Part shown: positions 1 through 13,023 of the stretch, in pieces | Layout: each line of letters begins with the position of its first letter | How positions within the stretch are numbered: the stretch's first letter is position 1 | Origin: Smallanthus sonchifolius | Taxonomy: Eukaryota > Streptophyta > Magnoliopsida > Asterales > Asteraceae | DNA length: 64,000 bases | Assembly: GCA_023525975.1 (NCBI GenBank) | Contig: CM042023.1 | Location: 2,356,001-2,420,000, forward strand | Direction: 5' to 3' | The notes under the pieces: generated by a model | The model's database searches: none | What the model was told of the DNA's origin: nothing | The model's input: only the letters and a program-made list of their open reading frames with translations | Position numbers and translations under genes: made by a program

Positions 1-1571
1 TAATGTGGCATGCTAACACTAGGGCCATGTGGAGGTAAACTATTCCAATCCACCGGTGGTGGATGTTCCATGTATGGAAGTCCTGCTTGATAATCATGGT
101 AATGCCTCACATTCTCCTCGTATCTAAATCTCTCATTCAGATTTATCTCTCTAACGTGCATGCTTGTAATAACAAACTCTTCCATTCTTCTTCTCCATCT
201 AGCTTGCTCCTCTCGTTCTTGAGCCGCTAGTCTTTCTTACTCTTCCCTCCAACGACGAGTCTTTCCATGCTCTATTGAAAAGATCTCCCAAAGTTTTCTC
301 TCACCTAGTGACTATCTACCAAATCCAATAGGATGCTGTAAAACCTTGCTCACATTACCCTGACCCTGTTGTGGTACACTCTGAATAGGCTCTCTTTTTT
401 CTTCATCTTCTTCTTGATTTTGTTCTTCATCATCTTCTTGATTTTGTTCTTCATCATCTACATCAAATATTTCCTCCTCTTTCGACACATCCGTCCTCTC
501 AAAAACTTGACGCCTCTTGTTAACCAAATCAATAAGAATACATCGAGTCCTCCCCCTTTTAAAATCCCAACTAAACTCATCAAGTTTCCTGTTACAAAAT
601 GGGGTTTGTCTCATTTTATATGGTTTTGCTCCTTCTGGTATGGCATTTGCATCCATTAACATCTGGGAAAGTAACCTACAATGTGGGATTATGGACCTTT
701 CATTATCCTCATGAGATTCCCAAATATTATGTAACACCAAATGCCTAAATGATAATGTAGGTCTCCCCGTGAGTAATGCATACATGATCCGTACCTCATA
801 ACGTCTGATCTTTTCTCCATCTCCCAACCTTATAACCACATTGAAATTGAAGATGCTCATCAATAACCTAGGAAGAGGCTTCAACTGGTTTTTCATTAAC
901 TTCATCTCTAGATCCACTTCATCAACTTCAAATAACTCTGCTAGCATTGTGCACCATTCGTCATCCTTCACTTCACAATATATATGGTTTGCCGATGGAT
1001 ATTCATATACTCTTTTGGGATTGATTGCACCTGTATCGAATTTAACTATCTTATCCATAACACCGAAAGACAATGGCACCTTCTTCCCCTTAACTGTTCC
1101 AATTAACTCTGTAGAATGAGACGGTTTCTTTCCGTCTTTCCATGTAACGGTAGACATCCACTCAATAATCTCATCCATGTACACTTTAGTTTTGTTGCCA
1201 TTGTTAAAGGTGAGTACATTCTCCCACCCTAATCTTCTGAAACACTCAACCACACCAAAATGTTCAAAATCTGATAAGGTAGTATGTCTTTTCGCAACTT
1301 CTAACCTGGCTCGAGGTATTTCTAAAATCTTCTCCATATATAGATCCACTTGCCATTCCGTAGCCAATTTTGATAACCTATTACTCCTATTCCAGTCAGG
1401 TTTCACAATCCTTACCTCTTCTGTAGCAGTGTCATGAGCATCACTGGTTCTCCTCTTTGCTTCTTCAATGCAGGTTCCTTCCCTTTTCTTTTGCTTCCCA
1501 TACCTGCACTCACCACAAAGAATTTCCAAAAACAAACTGGTGGATTGTGTTCCACTCAAAATTCTAAGCAA
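1..1571 (-). pseudogene. Athila-type retrotransposon post-pol ORF (degenerate)
   Basis: The main open frame (312-1571, 419 codons) resembles the plant 'putative transposon protein' or Athila extra-ORF class that lies downstream of pol. Visible blocks are FEHFGVVECFRRLGWENVL (about residues 102-120), RRYEVRIMYALLTGRPTLSF, and an acidic Glu/Gln-rich tail near residues 370-395. Past the stop near 310 the same coding sense continues with interruptions: an ERLAAQEREEQARWRRRMEEF coiled-coil-like stretch, then a segment matching 13024-13385. The protein was therefore longer and is now broken by several stops. It is on the same strand as the gag-pol remnant, in the position of the third ORF of Athila elements. 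Function is unknown; the family assignment is from recognition, not a search. Confidence 0.6.
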
Positions 1572-2584
1572 CTTAGGTATAAAATTTATAACTTTTGGTT
1601 CAGAATTGAAGAAGTTGCAAGTGAGAGAAAACTAGGGTTTATGGAGGTTTCTAAGGGCAATGAAAAATATGGGTGAAAAAGAAAGAAAAAAATAATAAAA
1701 TAAACCTGACTGTACATGCATGAAAAACCGCTTCCTGGAGAGAGAAAACCTGGGTTTGGGTCAACCCGTGGTAAAACCCGACGTGTGATGGGTGGCGTTC
1801 CAACCGGCGTTCGACAGAGCCTTGGCGGCGTAAGGAACGATGGCTTAAACTGGGAATGGTGTATGAAACGCCGGATGCGGCGTTCAATACGGTAGGGGTG
1901 AACAAGTGATTTAGGCGTTTGTAGTGGCGTTTGGCAGCAAGCATTTGGCGTTTAAAAGGATACCGGCGTTGGTTACGGCAATGGTGACGTAAGATATGGT
2001 GGCTCCAGTTCTTAAACCACAAAGTGTATTTATTTATTTTGATTTTGTTTTTGCTTTATTTTTTATTTTTTTTATCACACTTAACAAACTAAGCGTTAAC
2101 TAAACTATTACCTAATTAACTAAAAATTAACAAAAACATAATTAACATTGTTAAATGAAACTAACAAAAACTTTTAATTAAAATTTATTTATTTATTATT
2201 ATTATTATTTTTTTGAAAATTGACTAACCATAGCGAACCAAAACGAACCAAACCTCCTCCCCAACTTAAATTCGAGCATTGTCCCTAATGCTCAAATAAC
2301 CTAAATCAAACACCTGGATTGCTAAATCCCATATCTCTCCAACATCAAAGAATACAAGCACACGACAAGCACACATATATTGCCCAATCCATCCACATGT
2401 CCTCCCCAACTTAAAGCCTTACTATGATGATGATGTTGATTACTTACTAAAACTAAGAAATACCTAGAAGCAAGACACAAACACAAAGCAAAAGATCTGG
2501 AAAAAAAATGTTTAGACACGACGGGTTGCCTCCCGTCTAGCGCTGCATTTAATGTTTACAGCCTGACAATACCTCACTTGGTCG
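1572..2584 (-). other. Athila non-coding region between the post-pol ORF and the integrase end
   Basis: No gene seen. The stretch 1757-1985 is GC-rich and repeats GGCGTT/AACGCC words in an otherwise AT-rich setting. Two copies of a polypurine-like word (CCTCCCCAACTTAAA on plus, near 2251 and 2401) and a GACGGGAGGCAACCCG-type segment (minus, near 2521-2545) are familiar parts of Athila internal DNA downstream of integrase. The reading frames at 1651-2022 and 2322-2519 look accidental. Confidence 0.5.
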
Positions 2585-2706
2585 TCATGGTGGATAGTAA
2601 ATTGGTGAATCAACCAAGAAATTCACCACATCTTCACTTGCTCTCGAGACTTCCACATTTGTGAGGTATAGCTTCAATCAATGACCATTCACCACTTGCA
2701 CTTAAC
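2585..2706 (-). pseudogene. Gypsy integrase C-terminal fragment
   Basis: Minus-strand translation from 2701 gives VQVVNGH, a stop, then LKLYLTNVEVSRASEDV, ending at a natural stop at 2585. This matches the VNGHRLKxY motif at the C-terminus of Athila-type integrases; the stop stands where Arg is usual (CGA to TGA). Only about 40 codons remain, because the LTR-like block beginning at 2707 replaces everything upstream in pol. Confidence 0.7.
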
Positions 2707-5700
2707 TGTCACACCCCCCAAATTCCACTTTTGGGCTGTACCCGAGGGGCGTGACTCGAGAGGATCTTTACCATTGAATGACCACTAAATGGTTTTCAAA
2801 ATACATGTTTTAATGCATGGCTTGAACAAGCCCAAAATAAGTTTAACAAAGTTCAAAGTAAATGTGTGGAAACAATGTATAAAAGTTTACAACGCTTAAC
2901 AAATGAATTAAAAGCGTTTGTCAAAATAGGATGCCATGCATGAATAGTGTGTGACTCCTGTGGGTGCATCTTATCCACATATCCTATGCATTCAACGACC
3001 TGAGATAAACATGCTAAAATGGGTCAACATAATGTTGGTGAGTTCACAGGTTGAATGTAATGGAAATCATATCATGAAATGTATTGAAAAATCATATATT
3101 AACAATGCATGGAAAAACATATGTTGAAAATGCATAGAAAAGCATATGTACTCTACACAATCAATGTTTAAAAGTTTACAACGCTTAACAAATGAATTAA
3201 AAGCGTTTGTCAAAATAGGATGCCATGCATGAATAATGTGTGACTCATGTGGGTGCATCCTATCCACATATCCTATGCATTCAACGACCTGAGATAAACA
3301 TGCTAAAATGGGTCAACATAATGTTGGTGAGTTCACAGGTTGAATGTAATGGAAATCATATTATGAAATGTATTGAAAAATCATATATTAACAATGCATG
3401 GAAAAACATATGTTGAAAATGCATAGAAAAGCATATGTACTCTACACAATCATTGTTTATCAGACAAAACCAAAAATTTTCATAAGTCCGTCAACCGAAG
3501 CTCAACTGTAGCCACTGAAAAAGGAAAAGGATGGGGTTCGCCTCTTTGTGCCATGCACATGGATGGATTAGGTCAATTATGTACCCGTTCGACCTCCGGT
3601 CAAAGTTAGCGCTACTAACCCGAGCAGGGGTTGTTAAACCCAACAGTACTGTTCATGATCACCTCGCTATGAAAAAATTAACGATTGACTCTGAGAGGAA
3701 TTTGTACACACCAGTACAACTTATATAATTAATGTAACTGTGTAAGCATAGAAATATGATTTTTGAAAAATGTATTTGAGCATGTACGGGGCTGTGAGAA
3801 CTCACCTGATAAAGCGGTAATGATATGCAAGTCTTAGCAAATCCGGCTAAATGAGACGACCTACTCGTGCCCTAGGAAACATTTAGGACTTTAAGGTCTA
3901 AGTATTGTAAATGCTTGACTATGAACTCTATGCATCCAAAGAGTTGTTTGAAAAGTGATTTTGACGTTTCATAGATGTTTTAACTTGACGACCCGTTGGT
4001 GACACGTTGGACTTAAACATTCAAATCCTAATATGGATTTCAAACCTTCTTTGAAAAAGTCTATTATCGTCTAATAAACACATATGCACATTCGATTGGA
4101 ATTTAGAACTTGAAACATAACTTTTGATACATTAAAGTTTCCCTAATTGGAAAGTCAAGTTTTTGAGTCCTAAACATGGCAACTATGCAAAGTTAATGTT
4201 CATACATGAAATTAGGCATGTTATAACACATATAGAACATCCCAAGGTTTACTTGCTAAAAATGGACAAACATGCGAGTTTCGGGTAATTAAAGTTCCCT
4301 ATTATAGCAAGAGCATGTCAAAATGTCAAGTTTATGGATAGTCATCATGTATTATCATACAATGCACTTAGTTAAGTGTTACTAAGTCATTTAAACCTTC
4401 TAATCATGTTAACAACTTGCAAACACATCTTGTGAAAAAAATAAAATTTCCTTATTTAGAAATCGGGCTCTAAAACTCATACACATGCATTTTAATCCAT
4501 CATTTTGGTCATTCATTCTTCCATAATGTTCACTACAATAGTTTCATGCTTTGAATACACTCAAACATCAAGTTTTCATACATGTCAAGAAATAAAGTTT
4601 CTAAAAATAGAAAACAGGCTTAAAAGCATGATGGACATGTGATTTTACCGAAAAAAATCATATAATCTCTATATCTAGTGTTTATGCATCATTTCCACCA
4701 AACAAATCACATCATAACTTCTTTTAACAAAAACCTAAAAATTAAAGTTACTATAAATAGAACCGAGCATAAAATCTCATATGACCAAAAGTTGTAGATA
4801 ACAAATCTACACATATTATCCATTTTTTATGCATATCTAACCATTTTCCATTGTCAAATCACCCTAAACATGACATCTATCATGAAACCCAAAATTAAAG
4901 TTTCCTAAAATTGCAAACCCGAGCATGCATGTACCATCCAACACTTTTGACAACAAAGTTTGCACATATTATCCATCTACGACTATTATTACAACATAAT
5001 CTATCATCAAATCAACAAAATCTCATCATCTAGCACATGCACATATGATAAAGTTTCCTTAAATGGAAACCGAGCCTATGAACAAAATCCGGATTCAAAA
5101 TCACCAACAATATGTACCATTTGAGTTTTAAAAAACATTTCCTTTAAGAATCCATGGTTAATCTTTCATAAAAATGAGTTTTCTTTGGATGCATGTTCAT
5201 ATGAACATGAAGATGAAAATGGAAAAAAGATGGGTTTTGATGCTTACCAAACTCGAAAATGGATGGAATGATGGATGAAATCTCTTTCAAATGCTTGATT
5301 CTTGATCTTGGAATCTTGGATTTGATAAATGAAAGACCAAAAAATGGAAAAATGGTGAGGATGGTGGTATGGGGGTGTTTCTCAGCTCAAGGGAGAAGAG
5401 AGGGAGGAGAGAGAGGGTGAAAGAGTGAAATGGTGAAATGGGTAGAGGTGGGGGGTATTTACAGTGGGTTTTGACTCCGGGTGGTGAAAAACGAATAGTC
5501 ACCGATTTATTGACGGAAATCCCGAATAGGTATGAACAAAATTATTTGGAAATGTCGGTACATACAGCAGACTGGCCGGACAACGTTAAAACAGAAAGTT
5601 TCTCAGAAAATTCCCAAAAAATTCACAGAGTCTTAGAATAACATATCACAGTACTACATGTAATTTGTGTACACCAAATATACGTCTAAGTGTATGCTTA

Positions 5701-6060
5701 GAATTAATCATCTGGCTAGTGCACACCGCGTGTCCACTGGACTGTGCTGAAAAGAAAAGTATTTCTATAAATCACCAAAAAATTCATGTAAACATGATTA
5801 ATTAAATCACAGTGTTACATATAATTTTCACACACATATTATATGTCTAGGTATTTGTTTTAAATTATCACCAGCGGTCGTGCTGCAGGACGCGTGTTTG
5901 ACCGGGTAATCTTCTGGATTACCGACACGTGTAAACGGATTGACTTGCTAAGTGTGAAATGGAATTAATTACTATAAAATTAAGTGTGATGCATGTCTAA
6001 TAATGTAATATGTATCTCAGTCGGGTATGGATATCAACCTGAATTTTGCCGAGTGTCACA
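2707..6060 (+). mobile_element. LTR-like block (probable solo LTR) interrupting Athila pol
   Basis: The block starts with TGTCACACCCCCC at 2707 and ends with GAGTGTCACA at 6060, so it has TG...CA ends. It carries no coding capacity. Flanking 5-mers are TTAAC (2702-2706) and TTGAC (6061-6065), an imperfect candidate target duplication. The flanking Athila sequence is not contiguous: RT N-terminal codons lie on the right and the integrase C-terminus on the left. The core of pol has been lost at this spot. A solo LTR formed by recombination between two insertions would explain this, but its identity as an LTR is inferred from termini and context. Confidence 0.5.
2881..3459. repeat. 289-bp tandem duplication
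   Basis: The segment 2881-3169 is repeated directly at 3170-3458 with only a few base differences (for example gactcctgtg versus gactcatgtg). It lies inside the LTR-like block. The near identity indicates a recent duplication. Confidence 0.9.
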
Positions 6061-9000
6061 TTGACCATCTCATGCATGTTTGGATTCAATCGCCTTTATG
6101 CATCTCGAGATGGCTTGACACTCTCATCAGTGATGATCTTGTGCATCACTATTGAAGGGCTTATTCCCTTCAAATCTGCTATGGTCCACCCAATAGCTGC
6201 CTTGTGCTTCTTCAACACCTTTAGTAGGTCATCTTCTTGATTTGATTTCAGATTTGATGCTATGATGACCGGCAATGTTTGCTTCTCACCTAAAAATGCA
6301 TACTTTAGGTGTTTGGGAAGTTCTTTCAACTCTACCTTAGGAGGTTCTTCTAGAGATGGTTTCAACTTTGAATCAATGTGGTATGGAAAACTTTCCACTT
6401 GGAGTGTCCATGGTGGTCTCCCATCTGTGATTGCCATTGCTTCAACCTTGCATTCCTCTTCCATTAACTCATTGATTTCCTCCAACCTGTACCTGTCATA
6501 CAAAAAACACTTCTCTATGGTGGTGTCTTCATCCCCTTGTGAACTATGGGGAGGAACACACCCGTCAATAATGTCCTCCATGAAGCATTCATTATCAACT
6601 AGAGAATCAGATGAATTTGAAAAAACATTAAACCTCAATTTCCGGTTGCCAAAAGTCATATCAACCGTCCCATTTCCACAATTGATTTTTGCATTTGCAG
6701 TTCTTAGGAACGGTCGACCCAAAATGACATTTGGTTGCCTATCTTTACAACTTGATTCATAATCAAGCATAAGAAAATCAACCGGATAGTAAAAATCTTC
6801 CACTTTGACTATAACATCTGTCACCATCACCCTAGGAAGTTTGAGAGATAAATCTGCCAACACAACCGTGGTGTCGGCTCTTTGTGATGGACCAAAATCA
6901 GATTGGTCATAAAGACTTCCTGGGAGGATGCTCACACTAGCACCAAGATCTAGGAGTGCCCTATTGATTTTTAAATCACCCACTTGAATAGAAATTAAGG
7001 GTACTCCTGGATCAGTCAGCTTTGGTGGAAGAGAACCGGTCAAGATTGCATTCACATGTGTGGTCACATCAAGCTTTTTGGGAAGCTTAATTTGACGTTT
7101 TTGAGTACACATTTCTTTCAAATATTTAGCATAAGATGGAATCTGTTTAATTGCATCGAGTAAAGGTAAGTTAATTTTAACTTGTTTGAATACCTCCCGC
7201 ATTTCCTCGGATTGTGGCCCCTTTTTACTTGAAGATGCCTTCTTTGATGGTTCTACTAAAGCCAAAGGGAATGGCGTGGATTTGGACTCCACACCTTTTC
7301 CTTAGAAATAATAGAATCATTTGTCAAAACCTTTTCATTAATTGGATTTTCAGAAATTCGTTTTGTTTGGGTTTTGTTCAAATTAGATTCCATCTCATTC
7401 TCAATATCTGAATCTTCCTCCACATCTTCCACCACACCTTCAACGAATTGTGGTAGACGATCATCACTACTATTATAAACTTTACCGTTCCTAAGTGTAC
7501 GTACCTCATTGATTTGCACATTTCTTGTGTTCTTAGAATTTGAACCATGTTGAGGATTGACTGTAGTATCACTTGGTAGCTTTCCTTGATCTCGATTAGC
7601 CACACCCTCAGCTAATTGACCCATTTGCTTTGATAAAGCACCAACCGTCTTGTCGGTGATCTCTTGCTTTTGCACCACGCCCTTCAACATCCACATAATC
7701 TCATTGAGTTGAGATTTCACCGAATCATCATTGCCTTGTGAAGAATTCCCTTGGAATTGATTTTGATTTTGACTTTGTTGATAATTCCTTGTGAAGTTTT
7801 GCTGTGATGACCCTTGATTCGATCCACCTTGACCACCTTGATTGAAATTGCTTTGATTGTAGAAGCCCCTTTGATAATTTCCTTGAAAATTCTATTGACG
7901 AGGTGGTTGTTGTTGTTGACCACCTTGATTTGACCCTTGGAAATTTGGATTGAGTTGATTGGAGGCATTACCATACCTCAAATTAGGATGATTCCTCCAT
8001 CCAGGGTTGTAAGTGTTAGAATTCATATCAAAAGGCTTCTTATCACCATAAACTTGATTCACCTCTTCTTGCTTTCCTGAATTCATCATACAAGTTGGCG
8101 CGGTATGGCCAATATCTCCACAAGTCTCACATACTTCATACACTTGAGATGCATTTGCTGAATTCCCACTCATATTCTTGCAAAGCATATCCAACTTACG
8201 TTCCAATGACTCAACCCGATCATTATGGACATGATCACCTACTGATTTCACTCCTGCAGTTAACTTCACTTTCCTGCTAGCTGAAGCTTGAGTCTTTGAT
8301 CCCTTACTTAACCTTTCTAGAAAGTTCCATTCATAATCCTCAGAATGAGTAAGGAATGTACCGCCACTACTAGTATACACAAATCTACGGTCTTCTAGAA
8401 TTAATCCATCATAAAAGATCTTGACTAATTCCCATCGAGGAGTATCATGATGAGGACACAACCTTAACATCTCTTTGAACCTTGTTGAAGCTTCATGCAA
8501 TTCTTCACCAACGTGTTAACTAAATGACTTGATAACATTCCGTGCTTCACTAGTCTTGCTCATCGGATAATATTCATCTAAAAAGACTTGTTGCATTTCA
8601 ACCCATGTTCTAATGCTACCCGATAGAAGTGAAGTAAATAATTGTTTAGCTTTATCTTTTAGAGAAAATTGAAAGAGATAAAGCTTGACTTCATTCGTGG
8701 TGAACCCTTGACTGCCAATTAGGGGTGTTCAAAGTCGGATATCCGAAAATTTTGGATAGTGAAACGGATATCCGGTTTTTTTTAACTTAAATATTTTTTT
8801 TAAAATTAAAATCTAAATATATAAAATATACTAAATAAACATCATCTTTATGAAATAATTTAAAAAACATTAAAAAACGAAATTTTGAGTAATTTACGAA
8901 ATTACGACGCGAATACGTTTTAGTTTTTTAAAAAAATAAGAAGGCTAAACACATAACATAAAAAACCATATACTTCATATATATTGTATTTATAACACTT

Positions 9001-9969
9001 TCTAGGAAACAATATATAAATTTGGCCAAAAAAATATAATTTTCGAAATTACGACGTGAATACGTTTTATTTTAAAAAAAAATAAGAGAGCTAAACTTAT
9101 AACATAAAAACCATATACTTTTTATATATATATATATATATATATTGTATTCATAACACATTCTAGGAAAGATATCTTAAAAAAATAAAAAAATAAATTT
9201 TTTTTTCGGATATTCGGATATCCGAATATCCGAAAATTTTGAAAAATGCTATCCGAATCCGAAAATTCGGATATCCGAATTTTCGGATAATTCGGATTCG
9301 GAATTTCGGTTTTGGATACAGTTACTTTTGAACACCCCTACTACCAATAGTACTACATATAGCAGAAAATTCCTGAAGATGGGTGTAAGGTTCATCCGAT
9401 GCAAAACCTCTAAATGATGGGATGATGTCAAGATATTGAGGACGAATCTCAAAATGTTGACCTTGATGTTGTGGTGGTATGATCGGTGATGGATTGTTCA
9501 TAATTTTGGGACGGAAATGACTCTCAACTCCTCGAACATTTTGATAGTTATTGTTGTTGTTATATCCTCCACTATTTCCACCATTAGATCCATCATTGTA
9601 ATACCCATCATTCCATTCATCATATCCTCCATTGTTGTTGTAGTCATCCCAACCATGATTGTTCTCATGACTGCTGTGAACATCCGAATAATACCCGTGA
9701 TTATTATTGTCATAATCATCATAACCTCCATGTGGAAATTGATTGTGTGGGTCGGCTATCTCTGAGTTGTGATTTGAATGAGTACGTGAACTTGAAGATG
9801 AACTTGAACTTGAAGATGAACTTGAACTTGATCTGTTTAAATTATCCCCTCTTGATGAAGATGTCAACCAAACTCTGTGAAGTACTCTGTTGTTCCTTGC
9901 AGTTCTTTCTATCTCGGGATCAAATGCCAATGGTGACAATCTACCAGAAAACCGTGTATGCATGCACAA
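6061..9969 (-). pseudogene. Athila-type Ty3/gypsy gag-pol, degenerate
   Basis: Read on the minus strand from 9969. The gag N-terminus has a 15-residue Ser run and an Asn/Gly/Tyr-rich part. The gag core includes SGSIRTWVEMQQVFLDEYYP and the CCHC zinc knuckle CETCGDIGHTAPTCM near 8090. Then come a retroviral-type protease with LLDLGASVSILP near 6940 (Asp-Leu-Gly in place of Asp-Thr/Ser-Gly) and ILGRPFL, and the RT start IGWTIADLKGISPS followed by RRLNPNMHEMVN. The frame is broken by stops near 8517, 7893 and 6094, by a frameshift near 7280 and by a transposon at 8720-9339. It ends at 6061, before the RT catalytic motifs. RT core, RNase H and most of integrase are absent. The lineage call rests on the protease and RT motifs and the PBS; the element cannot be autonomous. 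Confidence 0.85.
8720..9339. mobile_element. Mutator-like non-autonomous element (family with CGGATATCCG words)
   Basis: The terminal inverted repeat is TAGGGGTGTTCAAA at the left and its complement at the right. The flanking 9-mers ACTGCCAAT (8711-8719) and ACTACCAAT (9340-9348) form a one-mismatch 9-bp target duplication, as expected for Mutator-type transposition. The interior is very AT-rich with repeated self-complementary words built on CGGATATCCG near both ends. It interrupts the gag gene of the Athila element. It has the same end structure as 28360-29108. Confidence 0.75.
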
Positions 9970-10099
9970 GATGGATTATACATGCACACTAGCACACCTA
10001 GTGAAATAGAGAACAAACAGTAATAAAACTTATGATATTTTTGGATTTTTGAATTACTAAATACACAAATCAACTAAAGCTACACACCAAGCGCACAAC

Positions 10100-10117
10100 T
10101 CCCCGACAACGATGCCA
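10100..10117 (-). other. Retrotransposon primer-binding site
   Basis: The minus-strand word TGGCATCGTTGTCGGGGA, a few bases inside the LTR boundary, matches the usual Athila-style PBS (TGGCGCCGTTG...GGGGA, attributed to tRNA-Asp) with a CG-to-AT type change. It fixes the orientation of the element and the inner LTR edge. Confidence 0.75.
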
Positions 10118-10122
10118 AAATT

Positions 10123-11300
10123 TGATCGGCGTCGAAGTACTGATCAAAGATAAAGAGTTTATGTGTTCCTAATTACCTAAGACTAGCTAGGGAAGTAGGG
10201 TGTTGAACCACGAAGAGTTTGTGGTTGGCTTACAACTCAAATTGATTTAAAGACATAAAACTAAAATATGAACTTGATTTTTAAATGTAATTGAAAATAC
10301 TTGTACGAACATATAATTGAAATTGATTTGTTTCTTATGATGAAATGAATAGTCACTTCTGGATTCAAGGTTTAATCATCAACTAGCAAAACTTGTCAAT
10401 ATATTTGTTACTTTGATAGATTACATAGACATAATCTACACCACCAACACATCAATTAAATAAGAAAACATAACTACACCAATTGCACATCTACAACACA
10501 TTTAGAGTTTCTCTAAAGTGGAATGATACTAAAGTGTAGCCTAGAATGTTTCATCACCCAATTCTAATTCATGATAAATCCCAAACATTTAGAACATCTA
10601 CAATAAGCCAAGAGTTTCTCTAAGATGGAATGCAATCAATGGAGATTTCTAAATATAAATTGCAATTGTAATTGACATAGAAGGTGATAATACTAACATA
10701 ATCATAGACATCCACATGTAAATGCATATGATCATCCAAATATTCATGTAACAAACACAGATAAGTCTTACAAGCCTTGACTAAACCCTTACACAAGTTG
10801 TGACTATGAATTGCTTAGCCAAACATGATATTCATGACAACCGAACGATTAAATTGGAAGAAATGATGTTGGATTTGCACTCTTGAAAAGTCGTCCCAAG
10901 CATCCTCTTGTATCTCTCTAAAGTTGGAACTCCCGAAAAATGGCTGAATTCCCCTCTTTTGATAGTGCAAGAGAATGAAAAACCGTTCATAATTGCAGGC
11001 CGGCGTATGGGACGCCGGTCTCTTTTTCTCAACAATCCCATACGCTGCTTGTGGTCTGTTGGACGCCGATCCAATGCAATAGTGAACGTCGGGGTGTTCC
11101 AAACATGCCTAAATCAATTCCAATGAGCTTCCTTGATGTGTGACAAGCTCCACTTGATATGTGCATCAACCAAAGTCTTTAAATAGATTTCCACACTGAA
11201 CCTACAAGCACAAGAACACCTCAAAGTAGCATGTTTTGATATAGATTCAATGCTAAGGCATGCAAATAATAGTAATTTAACGATACCAAATGAATACACA
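10123..11300 (-). mobile_element. Athila-type LTR shared by two element bodies
   Basis: The 1178-bp block has TG...CA ends, bounded by the PBS on its low-coordinate side and a polypurine tract on its high-coordinate side. An LTR normally has either a PBS or a PPT next to it inside one element. Having both means this LTR is the 5' LTR of the gag-pol body at 6061-9969 and the 3' LTR of another body at 11301-13385. It contains a GC-rich patch with GGACGCCGG-type words around 10998-11095. No open frame of note. Confidence 0.75.
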
Positions 11301-11318
11301 TCAAACCTCCCCAACTTA
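11301..11318 (-). other. Polypurine tract
   Basis: Minus-strand TAAGTTGGGGAGGTTTGA lies immediately outside the LTR TG end at 11300. This is the plus-strand priming site position for the neighbouring Athila body. The same TTGGGGAGG core occurs near 2251 and 2401 in the other body. Confidence 0.7.
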
Positions 11319-13023
11319 GTGCTTTTTCATCCCGAAAAAGACTTGCAATGAGATCATAACTAACATGCCAAGTTATCCACATTCATTCAAACTTAAGGGA
11401 CCATTAACATATTTAAACTCAATTGTTGATATATTTATCCTCTTTAAGCTTATCTCTCTTTTATACAACCACATACATGTACCCATACATTTACTTTATG
11501 TCATGGTACTTAGATTCCTCTCTCATCCCAAGAAATTAGAAAAAACTTAAATGAGATAACACCAAGGGCTTGTGAATTTCAGGTATCAACTAATACATAT
11601 CATAAACAGTTTATAATACATATGAATGCACCATTATGTGAAGGTGAAGTATTTCAGATGGTAAGTTCACTCATGAATGCTCACTCTCTCAACAGTTCTC
11701 TAGGCTTAGTATTTCACTCATCAATTCAAGAAAATTGTGTTCCGTAGGCTTGCATACAGTTTAACTTCTCCACTACAGCTTGTACTCATACATATGTCAA
11801 ATGGTCTTTGTAAGGGTTGTAACGTGGCAAAGTTAAAGGTAGGTCAGAAAGGCTCAATGTGGTGCACTCAAATAATTAAGCATGGTAAGTTCAACTGTAT
11901 ATACATATATCTAACTAATACATTCTTTTTTTAGAGAATATATTGAGAATTCGCTTCTAAGCATTGATTCATATATTGGTACTATAAATGTCACAGACTT
12001 GAATTCATCCAACACCACACACATTTTCTTTTTTTCTACTCAGATAGAGTATACATCTTTAATCTCAAGAACAAAAACCTAACGCAATACACATGCTTAA
12101 TCAGGGTTCAAACTTTAAGAAGGCTTCAAATGGCTTGGCTAAACACTCGGGTTGAATCAAACGACGAAATTAACAATTAGGCTCAGATTGGTTCACTAAT
12201 GGATATATTTGCAGGTGTTGAAACACTCGAATGGAATAATTAAGGGGTACACCTAAGATGCCATTATCATTCATAAGCATGAGTACTTGTAATTTTTGAA
12301 CAAACTATACGCAAGTTCTAGATAACAATTTAATTGAAGATTTCCATCATGAAAAGAAGAGTGATTATGTATATGTCAGCCATGTATTGGCTCAAAAATC
12401 TCACTAGGGTTCAATAATAGACATAACCTTTACATAACAGAACATAGCCCATGACAGCATAGTATTATAACTGATAGATCTAACCGATTAGTTGATATGC
12501 TTTTATTTCCAAACACATTGATGATTGTCACATAAAGGTTCCTTTTCTTATGATAGATAATGAAGTCAATTCACTTATACTAAGATGAGGACCTGAGCAC
12601 TTCAGACTCCAGTTTAGCATTAACACATGCAATGGTGATTTCAAGAAAGACTAGCCTACCAACACACCATAATTTATTCCTAATTTTATCCCCTATCATT
12701 ATCATTTCCTGTTTAAACTTAGACATGTTAGTTTTTCTATCATTTCTCATTTATGGCAAGCCATATTCACAGAACATATTCACTTCACTCACATCATGCA
12801 TTTACACATATATTCCCTAAGCATTTAATCCATTTTCATCGTAACTGGGTTTCACCAAATCTACCATAACTCAACAACTAAATGCGACTCTAGATGCACA
12901 AACACACAATCCCCAAAAACAAATATATAATTTTTTTTTTTGTTTTTTTTAACACCACCAAACACAAAAAAAATAAAAATAAAAACACATATAAGCAGTA
13001 AAGGAAAGAAAACATTATCCTGG
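11319..13023 (-). other. Athila 3' internal non-coding region (second body)
   Basis: AT-rich, no convincing coding sequence on either strand. It lies between the polypurine tract and the post-pol ORF tail. A poly(T/A) tract is at 12931-12985. Short reading frames here show no recognisable motif. Confidence 0.5.

Noticed and set aside
1651..2022. 123-codon minus-strand frame
   Set aside because: Translation of the GGCGTT-rich non-coding patch; no domain or conservation signal.
9498..9765. Overlapping frames on both strands rich in Met/Ile or Val/Ile
   Set aside because: Shadows of the low-complexity Asn/Gly/Tyr-rich gag segment.
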